A stretch of 64,000 nt of DNA. It comes from WTFV01 sp965203525 (GTDB taxonomy: Bacteria; Acidobacteriota; Vicinamibacteria; Vicinamibacterales; UBA8438). The position numbers were made by a program, and so were the translations under genes. The DNA lies in NCBI GenBank assembly GCA_965203525.1, contig OZ241898.1, positions 4,030,001 to 4,094,000 of the forward strand, written 5' to 3'. A model generated the notes under the pieces. That model was not told the DNA's origin, did no database searches, and worked only from the letters and a program-made list of their open reading frames with translations. Shown one piece after another: positions 38,593 to 47,488 of this stretch (its first letter is position 1; each line of letters starts with the position of its first letter).

Positions 38593-38859
38593 TGCCGTAC
38601 GCCGTGCCGCATCCAATTCGCCCCTGTCGCCGCCCGCCGGCGGGACACCATCCGCCGAACGACGCGCCGGCGTACCGGTCCACCGCGCTGCGCCACCCGG
38701 CCTGCCCGCTGGTGGCGGTTCCGCAGACGCTGTCCGAGACGACCGGCCCCGTCCACGGCCACGGACCGGTCGGACCGCTCGACGGCGACCTTACCCGCCA
38801 GCACCCAAGCTGACGACGCCAGGCTCGGCAAGAGACAGAAAGGCGAAAGGTGTTCTTCG

Positions 38860-40242
38860 ATGTCTGACGGGCCGGACCCGGCGCTGACGGGCGGCGCGCG
38901 CCTGCACGGCCGGGCGCTGGGTGACGAGGGCGTCGCGGCGCACTTCTCCGGCCGCGCCCAGCTCCAGGGGATGCTGGACGTCGAGGCGGCGCTTGCCGGC
39001 GCCGAGGCCGCCGTCGGGGTGGTTCCCGTCAGTTGCGTCGAACCCATCCGGGCGGCCGCCCGGGCCGAGCTGTACGACTGCGCCCGCATCGCGGACGAGG
39101 CGACGGAGACGGGCAACCCCGTCATCCCGGTGGTGCGGCGTCTCACCGAACGGGTGGCGGCGGCCGACGCGGACGCGGCGCGCTTCGTCCATTGGGGCGC
39201 GACCAGCCAGGACATCCTGGACACCGGGCTGGTGCTGCAGCTCCGCGCGGCGGCGCCGGCCGTGATCGACCACCTCGCGCGCGGCGCGCGGGCCGCCGCC
39301 GGCCATGCGCGGCGCTACGCCGACGCCACGATGGCCGGCCGGACCTGGCTGCAGCAAGCGACGCCGGTCACCTTCGGCCTGAAGGCGGCGGGCTGGGCGG
39401 ACGCGCTCGACCGGGCGCGGCGCCGCCTGGCGGCCGCGCTCGACGAGGCGCTCGTGCTGCAGTTCGGCGGCGCGGCCGGCACGCTGGCTGCGCTCGGATC
39501 GCAGGGACTCGCCGTGACCAGGGCGCTGGCCGCGCGGCTCGGACTGCCCGCCCCGGACATCCCCTGGCACGCGCACCGCGACCGGTTCGCGCAGCTCGCC
39601 TGCGCGCTCGGCGTGGCGGCGGGCGCGGCCGGCAAGGTCGGGCGCGACGTCGCGCTGCTGGCGCAGACCGAGGTGGGCGAAGCGGCCGAGCGGGCGGCGC
39701 CCGGACGCGGCGGGTCGTCGACGATGCCGCAGAAACGGAACCCGGTGGCGGCGGCCGCCGCCCTGGCCGCCGCGGGCCGCGCGCCCGGGCTGGTGGCGAC
39801 GATGCTCGGCGCGCTGGTGCAGGAGCACGAACGCGGCCTCGGCGGCTGGCAGGTGGAATGGGATACGCTGCCCGATCTGGTGGTGGTCGCCGCGGGCGGG
39901 ACACGGGCGGCGGCCGACGCGCTGGACGGTCTGGTCGTCGACACCGAGCGCATGCGCGCCAACGCGGACGCCTCCGGCGGCGTCCTGCTGGCCGAGTCGG
40001 TCGCCATGGCCCTGGCCGCGGCGATCGGCAAGCGCGAAGCGCACGCCCGCGTCGCGGCGGCCTGCCGGCGCGCGGCGGACGAACGACGCCCCTTGGCCGA
40101 GGTCCTGGGCGAAGACCCGCGCGTGACGCGGCACCTCGATCGGGACGCCGTCGCGCGACGGCTCGCGGCGGACGACTACCTGGGCACCACCCGCGACTAC
40201 ATCGACCGGGTCGTCGAGCGGGTTGGCGGCTCCCGGAGCTGA
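38860..40242 (+). CDS. pcaB: 3-carboxy-cis,cis-muconate cycloisomerase-like lyase (fumarase/aspartase superfamily)
   Basis: A 460-residue protein with the superfamily signature GSSTMPQKRNP beginning at Gly285. HWGATSQDILDTGLVLQL near residue 110 and TWLQQATPVTFGLKAAGW are more like PcaB than adenylosuccinate lyase. PcaB cyclises carboxymuconate in the protocatechuate branch of the beta-ketoadipate pathway. No other pca genes are nearby, so an orphan lyase with another substrate remains possible. The start at 38860 gives MSDGPDPALTGG. Confidence 0.78.
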   Translation: MSDGPDPALTGGARLHGRALGDEGVAAHFSGRAQLQGMLDVEAALAGAEAAVGVVPVSCVEPIRAAARAELYDCARIADEATETGNPVIPVVRRLTERVAAADADAARFVHWGATSQDILDTGLVLQLRAAAPAVIDHLARGARAAAGHARRYADATMAGRTWLQQATPVTFGLKAAGWADALDRARRRLAAALDEALVLQFGGAAGTLAALGSQGLAVTRALAARLGLPAPDIPWHAHRDRFAQLACALGVAAGAAGKVGRDVALLAQTEVGEAAERAAPGRGGSSTMPQKRNPVAAAAALAAAGRAPGLVATMLGALVQEHERGLGGWQVEWDTLPDLVVVAAGGTRAAADALDGLVVDTERMRANADASGGVLLAESVAMALAAAIGKREAHARVAAACRRAADERRPLAEVLGEDPRVTRHLDRDAVARRLAADDYLGTTRDYIDRVVERVGGSRS

Positions 40243-40484
40243 CGATGCGGCGTGGCCGTACCGGCCGCGCACGGGCCGACGAGTTCCCGACACATCGAGG
40301 CAGCGCACAGGGACGACAGCGCGCGGCAGGCATGGCCGCTCGGCGGCAGATTCTGGACGACGCCCACGTCGACCGGGCGGTCGCCGACACGACCGGGGCC
40401 ACCGCGGAAATCCAGGACCTGATCACCCGTTACGTGTTGGGCGAAATCTGGACGCGGCCGGGACTCGACCACCGCCGGCTGCCG

Positions 40485-40593
40485 GTCCGCTTCACGCCGG
40501 CAGCCGGAACGCGATCAGTTCTCGAGCCCGGCCGCCGGCGCGGAGACGAACGGCATGTCCGCTTCACGCCGGCAGCCGGAACGCGATCAGCTC
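40485..40593. repeat. Direct repeat pair with CRISPR-like geometry (37 + 35 bp) at the 3' end of a PQQ dehydrogenase gene
   Basis: Bases 40485-40521 and 40557-40593 are identical at 36 of 37 positions, including 34 in a row; the insert is 35 bp and the period 72. The second copy contains the last codons and the stop of the minus-strand quinoprotein gene (GELIAFRLPA, stop at 40564-40566); the first copy repeats them downstream. The rest of the 321-bp gap 40243-40563 shows no gene. Confidence 0.9.
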
Positions 40594-42621
40594 CCCCGAA
40601 TAGCCGGCCCCGCTGACGGCGACCACCAGATACTGCACGCCGTCGAGGAGGTACGTCATCGGCGAGCCGGACTGCTGCGCCGGCAGGAGCACGGTTCCCA
40701 CCTCGGCGCCGGTCGCCTTGTCGTAGGCGCGGAGCATCGCGCCGCGTTCGCCCGACGGAGTGGTGTGGGTCTGCGGATCGCCGGCGACGAGCAGCGTGCG
40801 GGTCACCAGCGTGCCGACGCTGCCCGGCTGTCCGGTGCGCGGGATGTCGAGGCCCCGCAGAGCGGGGTGGTTGCGGACGTTGTCCGGCGTCTCGCCGTGC
40901 GGAATCCGCCACAGGATCTCCCCGCGGTCCATGTCGATGGCGGCGATGACGCCGTAGGGCGGCTTGAGCAGCGGCAGCCCGTCGATGGTGAGCCGGGCGC
41001 GGCGGCGCTGCCCGGCGGTCAGCCGCGGCCGGGGCGGCGCCTCGAACTCCGTGCGCCCGCCGCCGGCGGTCGAGCCCGCCCCGCCGGAGGTGCGCGGTCC
41101 GGTGACCGCGTTGCCCTGGATGTAGGCCATGTCGGACTGCCCCGGATAGGGCGGCACGATCCCGAGCGAACCGACCGAGCTGTTGGACGAGACGTAGAGG
41201 ATGCGGGTCTCCGGGTCATAGGAGCCGCCGGGCCAGTTGGTGCCGCCGCCCTGGGCCGGGGCCATCAGGGTGCCGAGCGGCCCGTCGAGCCGGCTCACCA
41301 CCGGCGGCGTGAAGATCGGTCCGAGCTGGTAGTAGGAGACCCGCTCCAGCGCCGCGGCGCGCAACGCCGGCGTGAAGTCGATCAGATCGTCCGGCGCGAC
41401 GCCCTGCCGGTCGTAGGCGGGCGGCCTGGTCGGAAACGGCTGGGTGGGCGAATACCACTCGCCGGGGACGTCCCCCGCCGGCACCGGACGTTCCTCGATC
41501 GGCCAGATCGGTTCGCCGGTCTCGCGGTTGAAGACGTACAGGAACACCTGCTTGGTCGGCTGGGCGACCGCCTTGACCGGCTCGCCGTCGATCGTCAGGT
41601 CGAGCAGGATCGGCGCGCAGGGGATGTCGTGGTCCCAGATGCCGTGGTGCACGAGCTGGTAGTGCCACCGCCGCTCGCCGGTGTGGAGGTCCACCGCCAC
41701 CAGGCTCTCGGCGAACAGGTTGGCGCCCGGCCGGTTGGCGCCGAAGTAGTCGCCGGTGGCCGCTTCGACCGGCAGGTAGACCAGTCCGAGCTCCTCGTCC
41801 ACCGAGATCTGGCCCCAGACCCCGGTGTTGCCGGTGTACACCGCCGAGTCGGCCAGCCACGTCCCGCGTCCGAACTGACCCGGGCGGGGAATGGTGTGGA
41901 AGATCCACAGCCGCTCGCCGGTGCGGACGTCGTAGCCGCGCACGTAGCCCTTCACGTTGGCCCGGCTGCGCGGGTTGCCGCCGGTCCGGTGGGCGGCCCC
42001 GACGATGATGACGTCGCCGGCCACGATCGGCGTCGCGTGCAGGCCGATCTCCCCCGTGACCGGGTCGATCGGCTGGTCGGCGCCGCGCTTCAGATCGACC
42101 GTCCCGTCCGTCCCGAACTCCGGCGCCGGCCGCCCGGTGGCCGCGTCGAGCGCGATCAGCCGGTAGCCCGGCGTGACGTAGACGACCCGGGGCGGCTCGC
42201 CGCCGGCTTCGTCGCCTGCCCAGTACGCCAGCCCCCGGCCGGACAACTGCCGCGGGGCGGCGGCGCCGCGCGTCCCTTCGTCGAGGCGGTGCATCCACAA
42301 CAGCTCGCCGGTCGCCGCGTCGAGCGCCACCACCGCCCGCCGCGAGCCCGCGGTCGAGTACAGGACGCCGTCGACCACCAGCGGCGTCGACTGGAACCGG
42401 AACTCCGGCGCCGGGCCGAAGTTGTCGGTCTTGAACCGCCAGGCCACTTCGAGGTCGCCGAAGTTGCCGGCGTCGATCTGATCCAGCGGCGCGTAGCGGG
42501 TGTGGCCGAGGTCGCCGCCGTAGGTGCGCCATTCGCCGCCGGCCGCGCCGGTCTGCGCCGCCGCCGTCGCCGCCGCCAGACAGACCGCCGACGAACCGAG
42601 GACCCGCAGGATCTTGGACAT
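40564..42621 (-). CDS. PQQ-dependent (quinoprotein) dehydrogenase
   Basis: A 685-residue periplasmic quinoprotein: signal peptide (RVLGSSAVCLAAATAAAQ), then EWRTYGGDLGHTRYAPLDQI and repeated beta-propeller blades such as AVVALDAATGELLWMHRLD and LVAVDLHTGERRWHYQLVHHGIWDHDIP. It ends GAGYSGELIAFRLPA. The HHGIWDHD and TPLVVDGVLY motifs resemble membrane-type glucose/quinate-like quinoproteins without the membrane anchor, and no haem CxxCH is present. The substrate is an unknown alcohol or sugar. Another quinoprotein begins at 63815. Confidence 0.9.
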   Translation of the reverse strand: MSKILRVLGSSAVCLAAATAAAQTGAAGGEWRTYGGDLGHTRYAPLDQIDAGNFGDLEVAWRFKTDNFGPAPEFRFQSTPLVVDGVLYSTAGSRRAVVALDAATGELLWMHRLDEGTRGAAAPRQLSGRGLAYWAGDEAGGEPPRVVYVTPGYRLIALDAATGRPAPEFGTDGTVDLKRGADQPIDPVTGEIGLHATPIVAGDVIIVGAAHRTGGNPRSRANVKGYVRGYDVRTGERLWIFHTIPRPGQFGRGTWLADSAVYTGNTGVWGQISVDEELGLVYLPVEAATGDYFGANRPGANLFAESLVAVDLHTGERRWHYQLVHHGIWDHDIPCAPILLDLTIDGEPVKAVAQPTKQVFLYVFNRETGEPIWPIEERPVPAGDVPGEWYSPTQPFPTRPPAYDRQGVAPDDLIDFTPALRAAALERVSYYQLGPIFTPPVVSRLDGPLGTLMAPAQGGGTNWPGGSYDPETRILYVSSNSSVGSLGIVPPYPGQSDMAYIQGNAVTGPRTSGGAGSTAGGGRTEFEAPPRPRLTAGQRRRARLTIDGLPLLKPPYGVIAAIDMDRGEILWRIPHGETPDNVRNHPALRGLDIPRTGQPGSVGTLVTRTLLVAGDPQTHTTPSGERGAMLRAYDKATGAEVGTVLLPAQQSGSPMTYLLDGVQYLVVAVSGAGYSGELIAFRLPA

Positions 42622-42710
42622 GCCCGCCAGTATACGCGGGGAATCCCGCACGGCCGGCGCCTCGCGTGGCGCGGCGGCGCGCGCACCGCTCCGCCGCGCC
42701 CGCGCCCGCA

Positions 42711-43661
42711 TCAGATCGAATTCCCCCGCCGCACCGAAGGCGTACGCCGCCCGTCCTCCTCCGGTTCGTCCTCCTCCAGCTCGGCCGGCAACGACGTTTC
42801 GGTCCCGTTGCGCATGACGGCGACGGCGAACGACGCGCCCGGGTCGAGGGCGGAGAGCCGCCGGCGGAGCGCGCCGAGATCGTCGACCGCCTCCCCGTCG
42901 ATCGCCGTGATCACGTCGCCGGCCCGCAGGCCGGCGGCCGCGGCGACGGTCTCCTCCCCGACGTGCCGGACGAGAACGCCGGCCGCAACCCCGAAGTACC
43001 CGGCGAGCTGGCCGTCGATGGACTCCCCGCGAATGCCCAGCCGGGCGCGCCCGGCGACGGACCGGAAAGCGCGGTCGACGAAGTCCGGCAGCTCGTCGAG
43101 CGCGAACGGATGCCCGCGCCACGCGAAGGACGCGCCGGGCCCGGCGACTTCGACCCGCGGCCGGCGCGTCGTCCAGGCGGGGCGCGGACGCTCGGCCGGG
43201 GTCACGGTCAGGGTGATCCGCGCGCCGGCGCGCAGCACGGTGGCCGGCACCGCCCGGCCCGCCGGCGTCTCGCGAACGATCCGCGTCAACTGCCGCACGC
43301 TGCGAATGCGTTCGCCGTCGAATTCGACGACGACGTCGCCGGCCTCGATGCCGGCCGCGGCGGCCGGCGCGCCGGCGGCCACCTCCGTGACGAGCGCCCC
43401 TTCTTCCGCCGCGGCCGGCGCCGCGCCGTCTTCGACGTCGCGCACCGTCACGCCGACGGAACTGCCGCCCGCGCCGGGATCGAAGAGCGCCCGCACTCGT
43501 TCCCGCGCTTCCGCCCACGCCGGTTCTCGCGCTTCCTGCGCGCTTCGAGCCGGCTCCCCGCCGCCGCCGGCCCTGGCCGCGGCCGGACCCGCGACCAGCA
43601 GGGCCGCCACCGCAAGAGTCCCGCTCCGCCGTCCCTTTCCCGTCGTCGTCGCCCTGCGCAT
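42711..43661 (-). CDS. Secreted protein with two PDZ domains
   Basis: A 316-residue protein with an N-terminal signal (TLAVAALLVAGPAAARAGGGG). Two PDZ-like modules follow: the first around residues 68-155 (VGVTVRDVEDGA, AAAAGIEAGDVVVEFDGERIRSVRQLTRIV), the second around 205-295 (LGIRGESIDGQLAGYFGVAAGVLVRHV, AAGLRAGDVITAIDGEAVDDLGALRRRL). They are HtrA/DegP-like, but no trypsin-like protease domain precedes them, so it is probably a binding or scaffold protein in the periplasm. The start at 43661 has GGGAGGGGGAG upstream. Confidence 0.85.
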   Translation of the reverse strand: MRRATTTGKGRRSGTLAVAALLVAGPAAARAGGGGEPARSAQEAREPAWAEARERVRALFDPGAGGSSVGVTVRDVEDGAAPAAAEEGALVTEVAAGAPAAAAGIEAGDVVVEFDGERIRSVRQLTRIVRETPAGRAVPATVLRAGARITLTVTPAERPRPAWTTRRPRVEVAGPGASFAWRGHPFALDELPDFVDRAFRSVAGRARLGIRGESIDGQLAGYFGVAAGVLVRHVGEETVAAAAGLRAGDVITAIDGEAVDDLGALRRRLSALDPGASFAVAVMRNGTETSLPAELEEDEPEEDGRRTPSVRRGNSI

Positions 43662-43738
43662 GACTCCCCCTCCCGTGCCGTGGCCGGGCCGGCCCGGCCG
43701 CTTGGCGCAATCAGTACAGGTTTAAGACGCGGCGGGGA

Positions 43739-43882
43739 GGCGTTTTGGCCGGACGATGGCCGGGCAACCGGGCCTGCCGGTCTGGTTTCCCGACTTCCAG
43801 CACGTTGCGCAGCAGCACCGCGCCGAGGCCGGCGTTTTGGCCGGACGATGGCCGGGCAACCGGGCCTGCCGGCCTGGTTTCC
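43739..43882. repeat. Direct repeat pair, 52 bp, insert 40 bp, period 92
   Basis: Bases 43739-43790 and 43831-43882 match at 51 of 52 positions. The 40-bp insert lies in the normal spacer size range, but the repeat is longer than 37 bp, so it may be a variant of the same process or an unrelated duplication. It fills the gap between the CoxM-type gene and the PDZ gene. Confidence 0.88.
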
Positions 43883-43943
43883 AGACCGGCCGACGCGCTG
43901 ACGACGTGAGGGAATGGCGCGCCGCGGGAGAGCAGATCGCGCG

Positions 43944-44804
43944 TCAGCCGGCGGTCCGCGCCAGCGCGCCGTCGAGCGCCCGCCGCGTGAAGACCGCGAT
44001 CATGGCGCGGCGGTACTCCGCGCCGGCGTGGACGTCGTCGTTGAGGTCTTCGACGCCGTCTCCGGCGATCCCGGCCGCGGCGGCGACACCGGAGGCCGAG
44101 GCCGGCCGCCCGGCCAGCGCCGCCTCGACGTTCTCCAGCCGGGACGGCGCCGCCGCCGCGCCGGTCAGGCCGACGCGCGCCGCCGCGATCACGCCGCCGC
44201 GCACGTCGAGCGCCGCCGCCACGCCGACGACCGCGAACCCCGACGCGCGCTGGCGCAGCTTGGCGTAGGCCGCCGCCCGCACCGGGGCGAACGTCACCTT
44301 CGCGAGGATTTCGTCCGGCGCCAGGTCGACGGTCAGCATGCCCCGGAAGAAGTCCCGGGCCCGGACGGTGCGCCACCCCCCCGGCCCCTTCAGGTGGAGG
44401 TCCGCGTCGACGGCCAGCATCGCGGCCGGGTAGTCGGCGGCCGGATCGGCGTGGGCGAGGCTGCCGCCCAGCGTGCCCCGGTTGCGGACCTGCGGATCGC
44501 CGATGACCGCGGCGGTTTCCGCCACCACCGGGCAGCGCTCGCGCAGCAGCGCCGAGGTCGCCACGTCGTGGTGGGTGGTCCCGGCGCCGATCTCGATCAG
44601 GCCGCCCGCCTCCCGGATGCCGGCGAAGCCCGGAACGTGCGCGACGTCGATCAGCACCGCCGGTTCGCTCAGCCGGAGCTTCATCAGCGGCACGAGGCTG
44701 TGGCCGCCGGCGATCAGCTTGCCGGCGCCGCCCGCCGCGGCCAGTCTGGCGAGCGCGTCGTCGATGGAGGCGGCGCGTTGGTATTCGAAGGCGGTCGGGA
44801 TCAT
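43944..44804 (-). CDS. FAD-binding medium subunit of a molybdenum hydroxylase (CoxM/XdhB-like)
   Basis: A 286-residue subunit that starts MIPTAFEYQRAASIDDALARLAA. FAD-binding motifs are AGGHSLVPLMKLRL (residues 32-45) and TIGG-like RNRGTLGGSLAHADPAADYPA. It passes electrons from the iron-sulfur subunit to FAD. Its ATG overlaps the stop of the large-subunit gene by four bases, so the two are coupled. The matching small subunit is about 11.9 kb away (start 57183). Confidence 0.9.
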   Translation of the reverse strand: MIPTAFEYQRAASIDDALARLAAAGGAGKLIAGGHSLVPLMKLRLSEPAVLIDVAHVPGFAGIREAGGLIEIGAGTTHHDVATSALLRERCPVVAETAAVIGDPQVRNRGTLGGSLAHADPAADYPAAMLAVDADLHLKGPGGWRTVRARDFFRGMLTVDLAPDEILAKVTFAPVRAAAYAKLRQRASGFAVVGVAAALDVRGGVIAAARVGLTGAAAAPSRLENVEAALAGRPASASGVAAAAGIAGDGVEDLNDDVHAGAEYRRAMIAVFTRRALDGALARTAG

Positions 44805-47179
44805 GCGTCCGAGCTCCTGGCCGACTGGCCGTGAATGATGCGCCACAGCTTCTCGGGCCGCAGCAGCATGTCGAGGTGCCGCACGCCGAACCCGCTCAGC
44901 GCATCGACCGCGGCGTTGACGATGCACGGCGTGGAGCCGATGGTGCCGGCCTCGCCCACGCCCTTCGCGCCCAGCGGATTGACCGGCGTCGGGGTGACTG
45001 TATTGTCGAGCTCGAAGCGCGGGAAGTCGCTGGCGCGCGGCAGCGCGTAGTCCATGAACGAGGCGGTCAGCGGCTGCCCGTCCGGGCCGTAGGCGACCTC
45101 CTCGATCAGCGCCTGCCCGATGCCCTGCGCGAGTCCGCCGTGGATCTGCCCCTCGACGATGAGCGGGTTGACCAGGTGGCCGGCGTCGTCGACCGCCACC
45201 ATCTTCAGCAGCCGCGGCTCGCCGGTCTCCCGATCGATCTCCAGCATCGCGACGTGGCAGCCGAACGGATAGGTGTTGTTCCGCGGCTCGAAGAACGCCT
45301 CGTCGCTCAACCCCGGCGTCAGCCCCTCCGGCAGCCGGAGCGGCCGGTAGGCCCAGGCGGCGACCTCGGCGAACGGCCTGGCCGACGCCGGCGCGCCACG
45401 GACGGCGATCGTCCCGTTCTCGAAGACCAGGTCGCTCTCGTGCGCCTCGAGCAGGGCGGCGGCGAACTTCGCCATCTTGGCCTTCACCTTCGCGCCCGCC
45501 TCGTGCAGCGCCGCCCCGCCGACCGCCTGCGAGCGGCTGCCGAAGGTGCCGATGCCCTGCTTGACCACCGCGGTGTCGCCGTGGTGGATCGTCACGTGGT
45601 CGAGCGGCACGCCGAACTGATCGGCCAGCATCTGGGCGAAGGTGGTCTCGTTGCCCTGCCCGTGCGGCGACGCGCCGGTCGTCGCGCTGATCCGGCCGTC
45701 GCGCTCGACGGTGACCTGCGAATGTTCCCAGCCCCCGGGGGGGAGCGACGACGACGGCCCCATGCCGCAGATCTCGACGTACATCGACAGGCCGAGGCCC
45801 ACCAGCCGGCCGTCCGCCCGCGCCGCGTCGCGCGCGCGCCGCAGTCGCTCCCAGCCGGCGACGCGCAGGGCGTGGTCGAGCGCCTTCTCGTAGTCGCCGG
45901 AGTCGTAGACCGCCCCCATCTCGGTCTTGTAGGGGAACTGATCCGGCCGGATGAAGTTCTTCCGCCGCAGCTCGGCCGGGTCCATCGCGAGCTCGCGGGC
46001 CAGCATGTCCATCGCCCGCTCGACGAAGTAGGCCGCCTCGGGCCGCCCCGCGCCGCGGTACGCGTCGGTCGGCGTCTTGTTGGTGAAGACCTCGGTCAGC
46101 GTCGCGCGGACGGCGGGAAACGCGTAGGTCGCGTTGGCCATCGTCATGCTGTTGGTCGGCACGCCGGCGGTCAGCAGCATGTTGTAGGCGCCGACGTCGG
46201 CGACGATCCGCATCCGCAGCCCGAGCACCTTGCCTTCCCGCGTGGCCGCCAGCTCCACGTCGGCGGTCAGGCCGCGCCCGTGCACGGTGGCGAGGAACGC
46301 CTCGGAACGGTCCTCGATCCACTTGAGCGGCAGGCCGAGCCGCTTCGACAGCGCCGCCGCGACGTATTCCTCCCCGTAGACGTTGATCTTGGCGCCGAAC
46401 CCGCCGCCCACCTCCGGCGCGATGGCCCGCACCCGGTCCTGTCCCAGACCGAGCATTTGCGCCACGAAGGTGCGCAGGATGTGGGGGTTCTGGCTCGACG
46501 ACCAGATGGTCAGCGCCTCGCGGCCCGGCTCGTAGTGCGCCACCACGCCGCGCGCTTCGATGGAGCTCGGCGCCAGCCGCTGGTTCACCATCCGCTGGGC
46601 GATCACCACGTCGGCCGCCTCGAACGCCGCGTCGACGGCGGTGTCGTCCACCGCCCCCTTGCGCCCGACGCCGGTGCCGGCGGGCAGCGGGCCGAGGGCG
46701 ACGTTGTTCGGAAAGCCGGCGTGCAGCAGCGCCGGCTCGCCGGTCATCGCGGTCTCCGGGTCGACCACCGCCGGCAGCGGTTCGTAGTCGACGGCGACGG
46801 CGTCGGCCGCGTCCCGCGCCACGTAGCGGTCGCACGCCACCACCACCGCGACCGGGTCGCCGACGAAGCGGACGACGTCGACCGCCACCGCGCGATGCTC
46901 CGGCGACGGGAACGGCGTGCCGATCGGCATCGGAGCGAGGAACCGGGCGATCTGCGCCCCGGTGAAGACCGCCTCCACGCCGTCGAGCGCCTCGGCCGCG
47001 CGGGTGTCGATCGAGCGGATCCGGCCGTGCGCGACGTCGCTCCGCTTGAACGCGAGGTGCCGCATGCCCGCGATCTTCACGTCGTCGACGTAGGTCCCGC
47101 GCCCCTGGATCAGGCGCGGATCCTCGCGCCGCTTGACGCGCTGGCCGACGAGCTTCGGCAGGACGGGAGTTGCGGCCAT
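44801..47179 (-). CDS. Molybdopterin-binding large subunit, form II CoxL/xanthine dehydrogenase family
   Basis: A 792-residue subunit. The loop near the molybdenum centre reads AYRGAGR at residues 373-379, the form II signature, not the AYXCSFR of genuine carbon monoxide dehydrogenase. Other family motifs are VGGGFGAKINVYGEEY, NATYAFPAVRATLTEVFTNKTPTDAYRG and GVGEAGTIGSTPCIVNAAVDAL, with the Mo-site Glu in GVGEAG. The substrate is unknown (aldehyde, purine or aromatic). It starts at 47179 (MAATPVLPKLVGQRVKRREDPRLIQG). Confidence 0.92.
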   Translation of the reverse strand: MAATPVLPKLVGQRVKRREDPRLIQGRGTYVDDVKIAGMRHLAFKRSDVAHGRIRSIDTRAAEALDGVEAVFTGAQIARFLAPMPIGTPFPSPEHRAVAVDVVRFVGDPVAVVVACDRYVARDAADAVAVDYEPLPAVVDPETAMTGEPALLHAGFPNNVALGPLPAGTGVGRKGAVDDTAVDAAFEAADVVIAQRMVNQRLAPSSIEARGVVAHYEPGREALTIWSSSQNPHILRTFVAQMLGLGQDRVRAIAPEVGGGFGAKINVYGEEYVAAALSKRLGLPLKWIEDRSEAFLATVHGRGLTADVELAATREGKVLGLRMRIVADVGAYNMLLTAGVPTNSMTMANATYAFPAVRATLTEVFTNKTPTDAYRGAGRPEAAYFVERAMDMLARELAMDPAELRRKNFIRPDQFPYKTEMGAVYDSGDYEKALDHALRVAGWERLRRARDAARADGRLVGLGLSMYVEICGMGPSSSLPPGGWEHSQVTVERDGRISATTGASPHGQGNETTFAQMLADQFGVPLDHVTIHHGDTAVVKQGIGTFGSRSQAVGGAALHEAGAKVKAKMAKFAAALLEAHESDLVFENGTIAVRGAPASARPFAEVAAWAYRPLRLPEGLTPGLSDEAFFEPRNNTYPFGCHVAMLEIDRETGEPRLLKMVAVDDAGHLVNPLIVEGQIHGGLAQGIGQALIEEVAYGPDGQPLTASFMDYALPRASDFPRFELDNTVTPTPVNPLGAKGVGEAGTIGSTPCIVNAAVDALSGFGVRHLDMLLRPEKLWRIIHGQSARSSDA

Positions 47180-47488
47180 GGTTCTATCTCCGATCCGCGG
47201 CGGGCGCGGCGCAGCCGGTCAGCGCGGCACGGGTCATCCTGTCCTCCGGGCGGCGGGCTTCACAGCGAGGTAGCGTAAACGGCATGGCCCCGGCGCGACA
47301 AGCGGCCCGCGAAGCGCAGGACAGCCTGACAGCCCGCGGCGAAATCCCCGCTGCATTCGACGGGCGCCGCATCCCGGCTGCACTGCGTCGTTCGTCGGTC
47401 GCACAGGGCCAAGATGCTCCCTTCTCACGCCTTGTCAGCCGGGCCGCCCCGCCCGTCTCGGTGCGACGCGGGGTTTCGCCACGGGCTG
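47180..47488. other. 309-bp intergenic region with no recognisable gene
   Basis: It lies between the start of the large-subunit gene and the stop of btuD, both on the minus strand, so it should hold the cox-type promoter. I see no convincing -35/-10 pair, no RNA motif and no coding frame with family similarity. Confidence 0.6.

Noticed and set aside
44801..47179. Genuine form I carbon monoxide dehydrogenase
   Set aside because: The active-site loop is AYRGAGR, without the cysteine-containing AYXCSFR motif.
47180..47488. Small gene or riboswitch between btuD and the CoxL-like gene
   Set aside because: No frame with a ribosome site or family similarity, and none of the conserved blocks of known riboswitches were seen.
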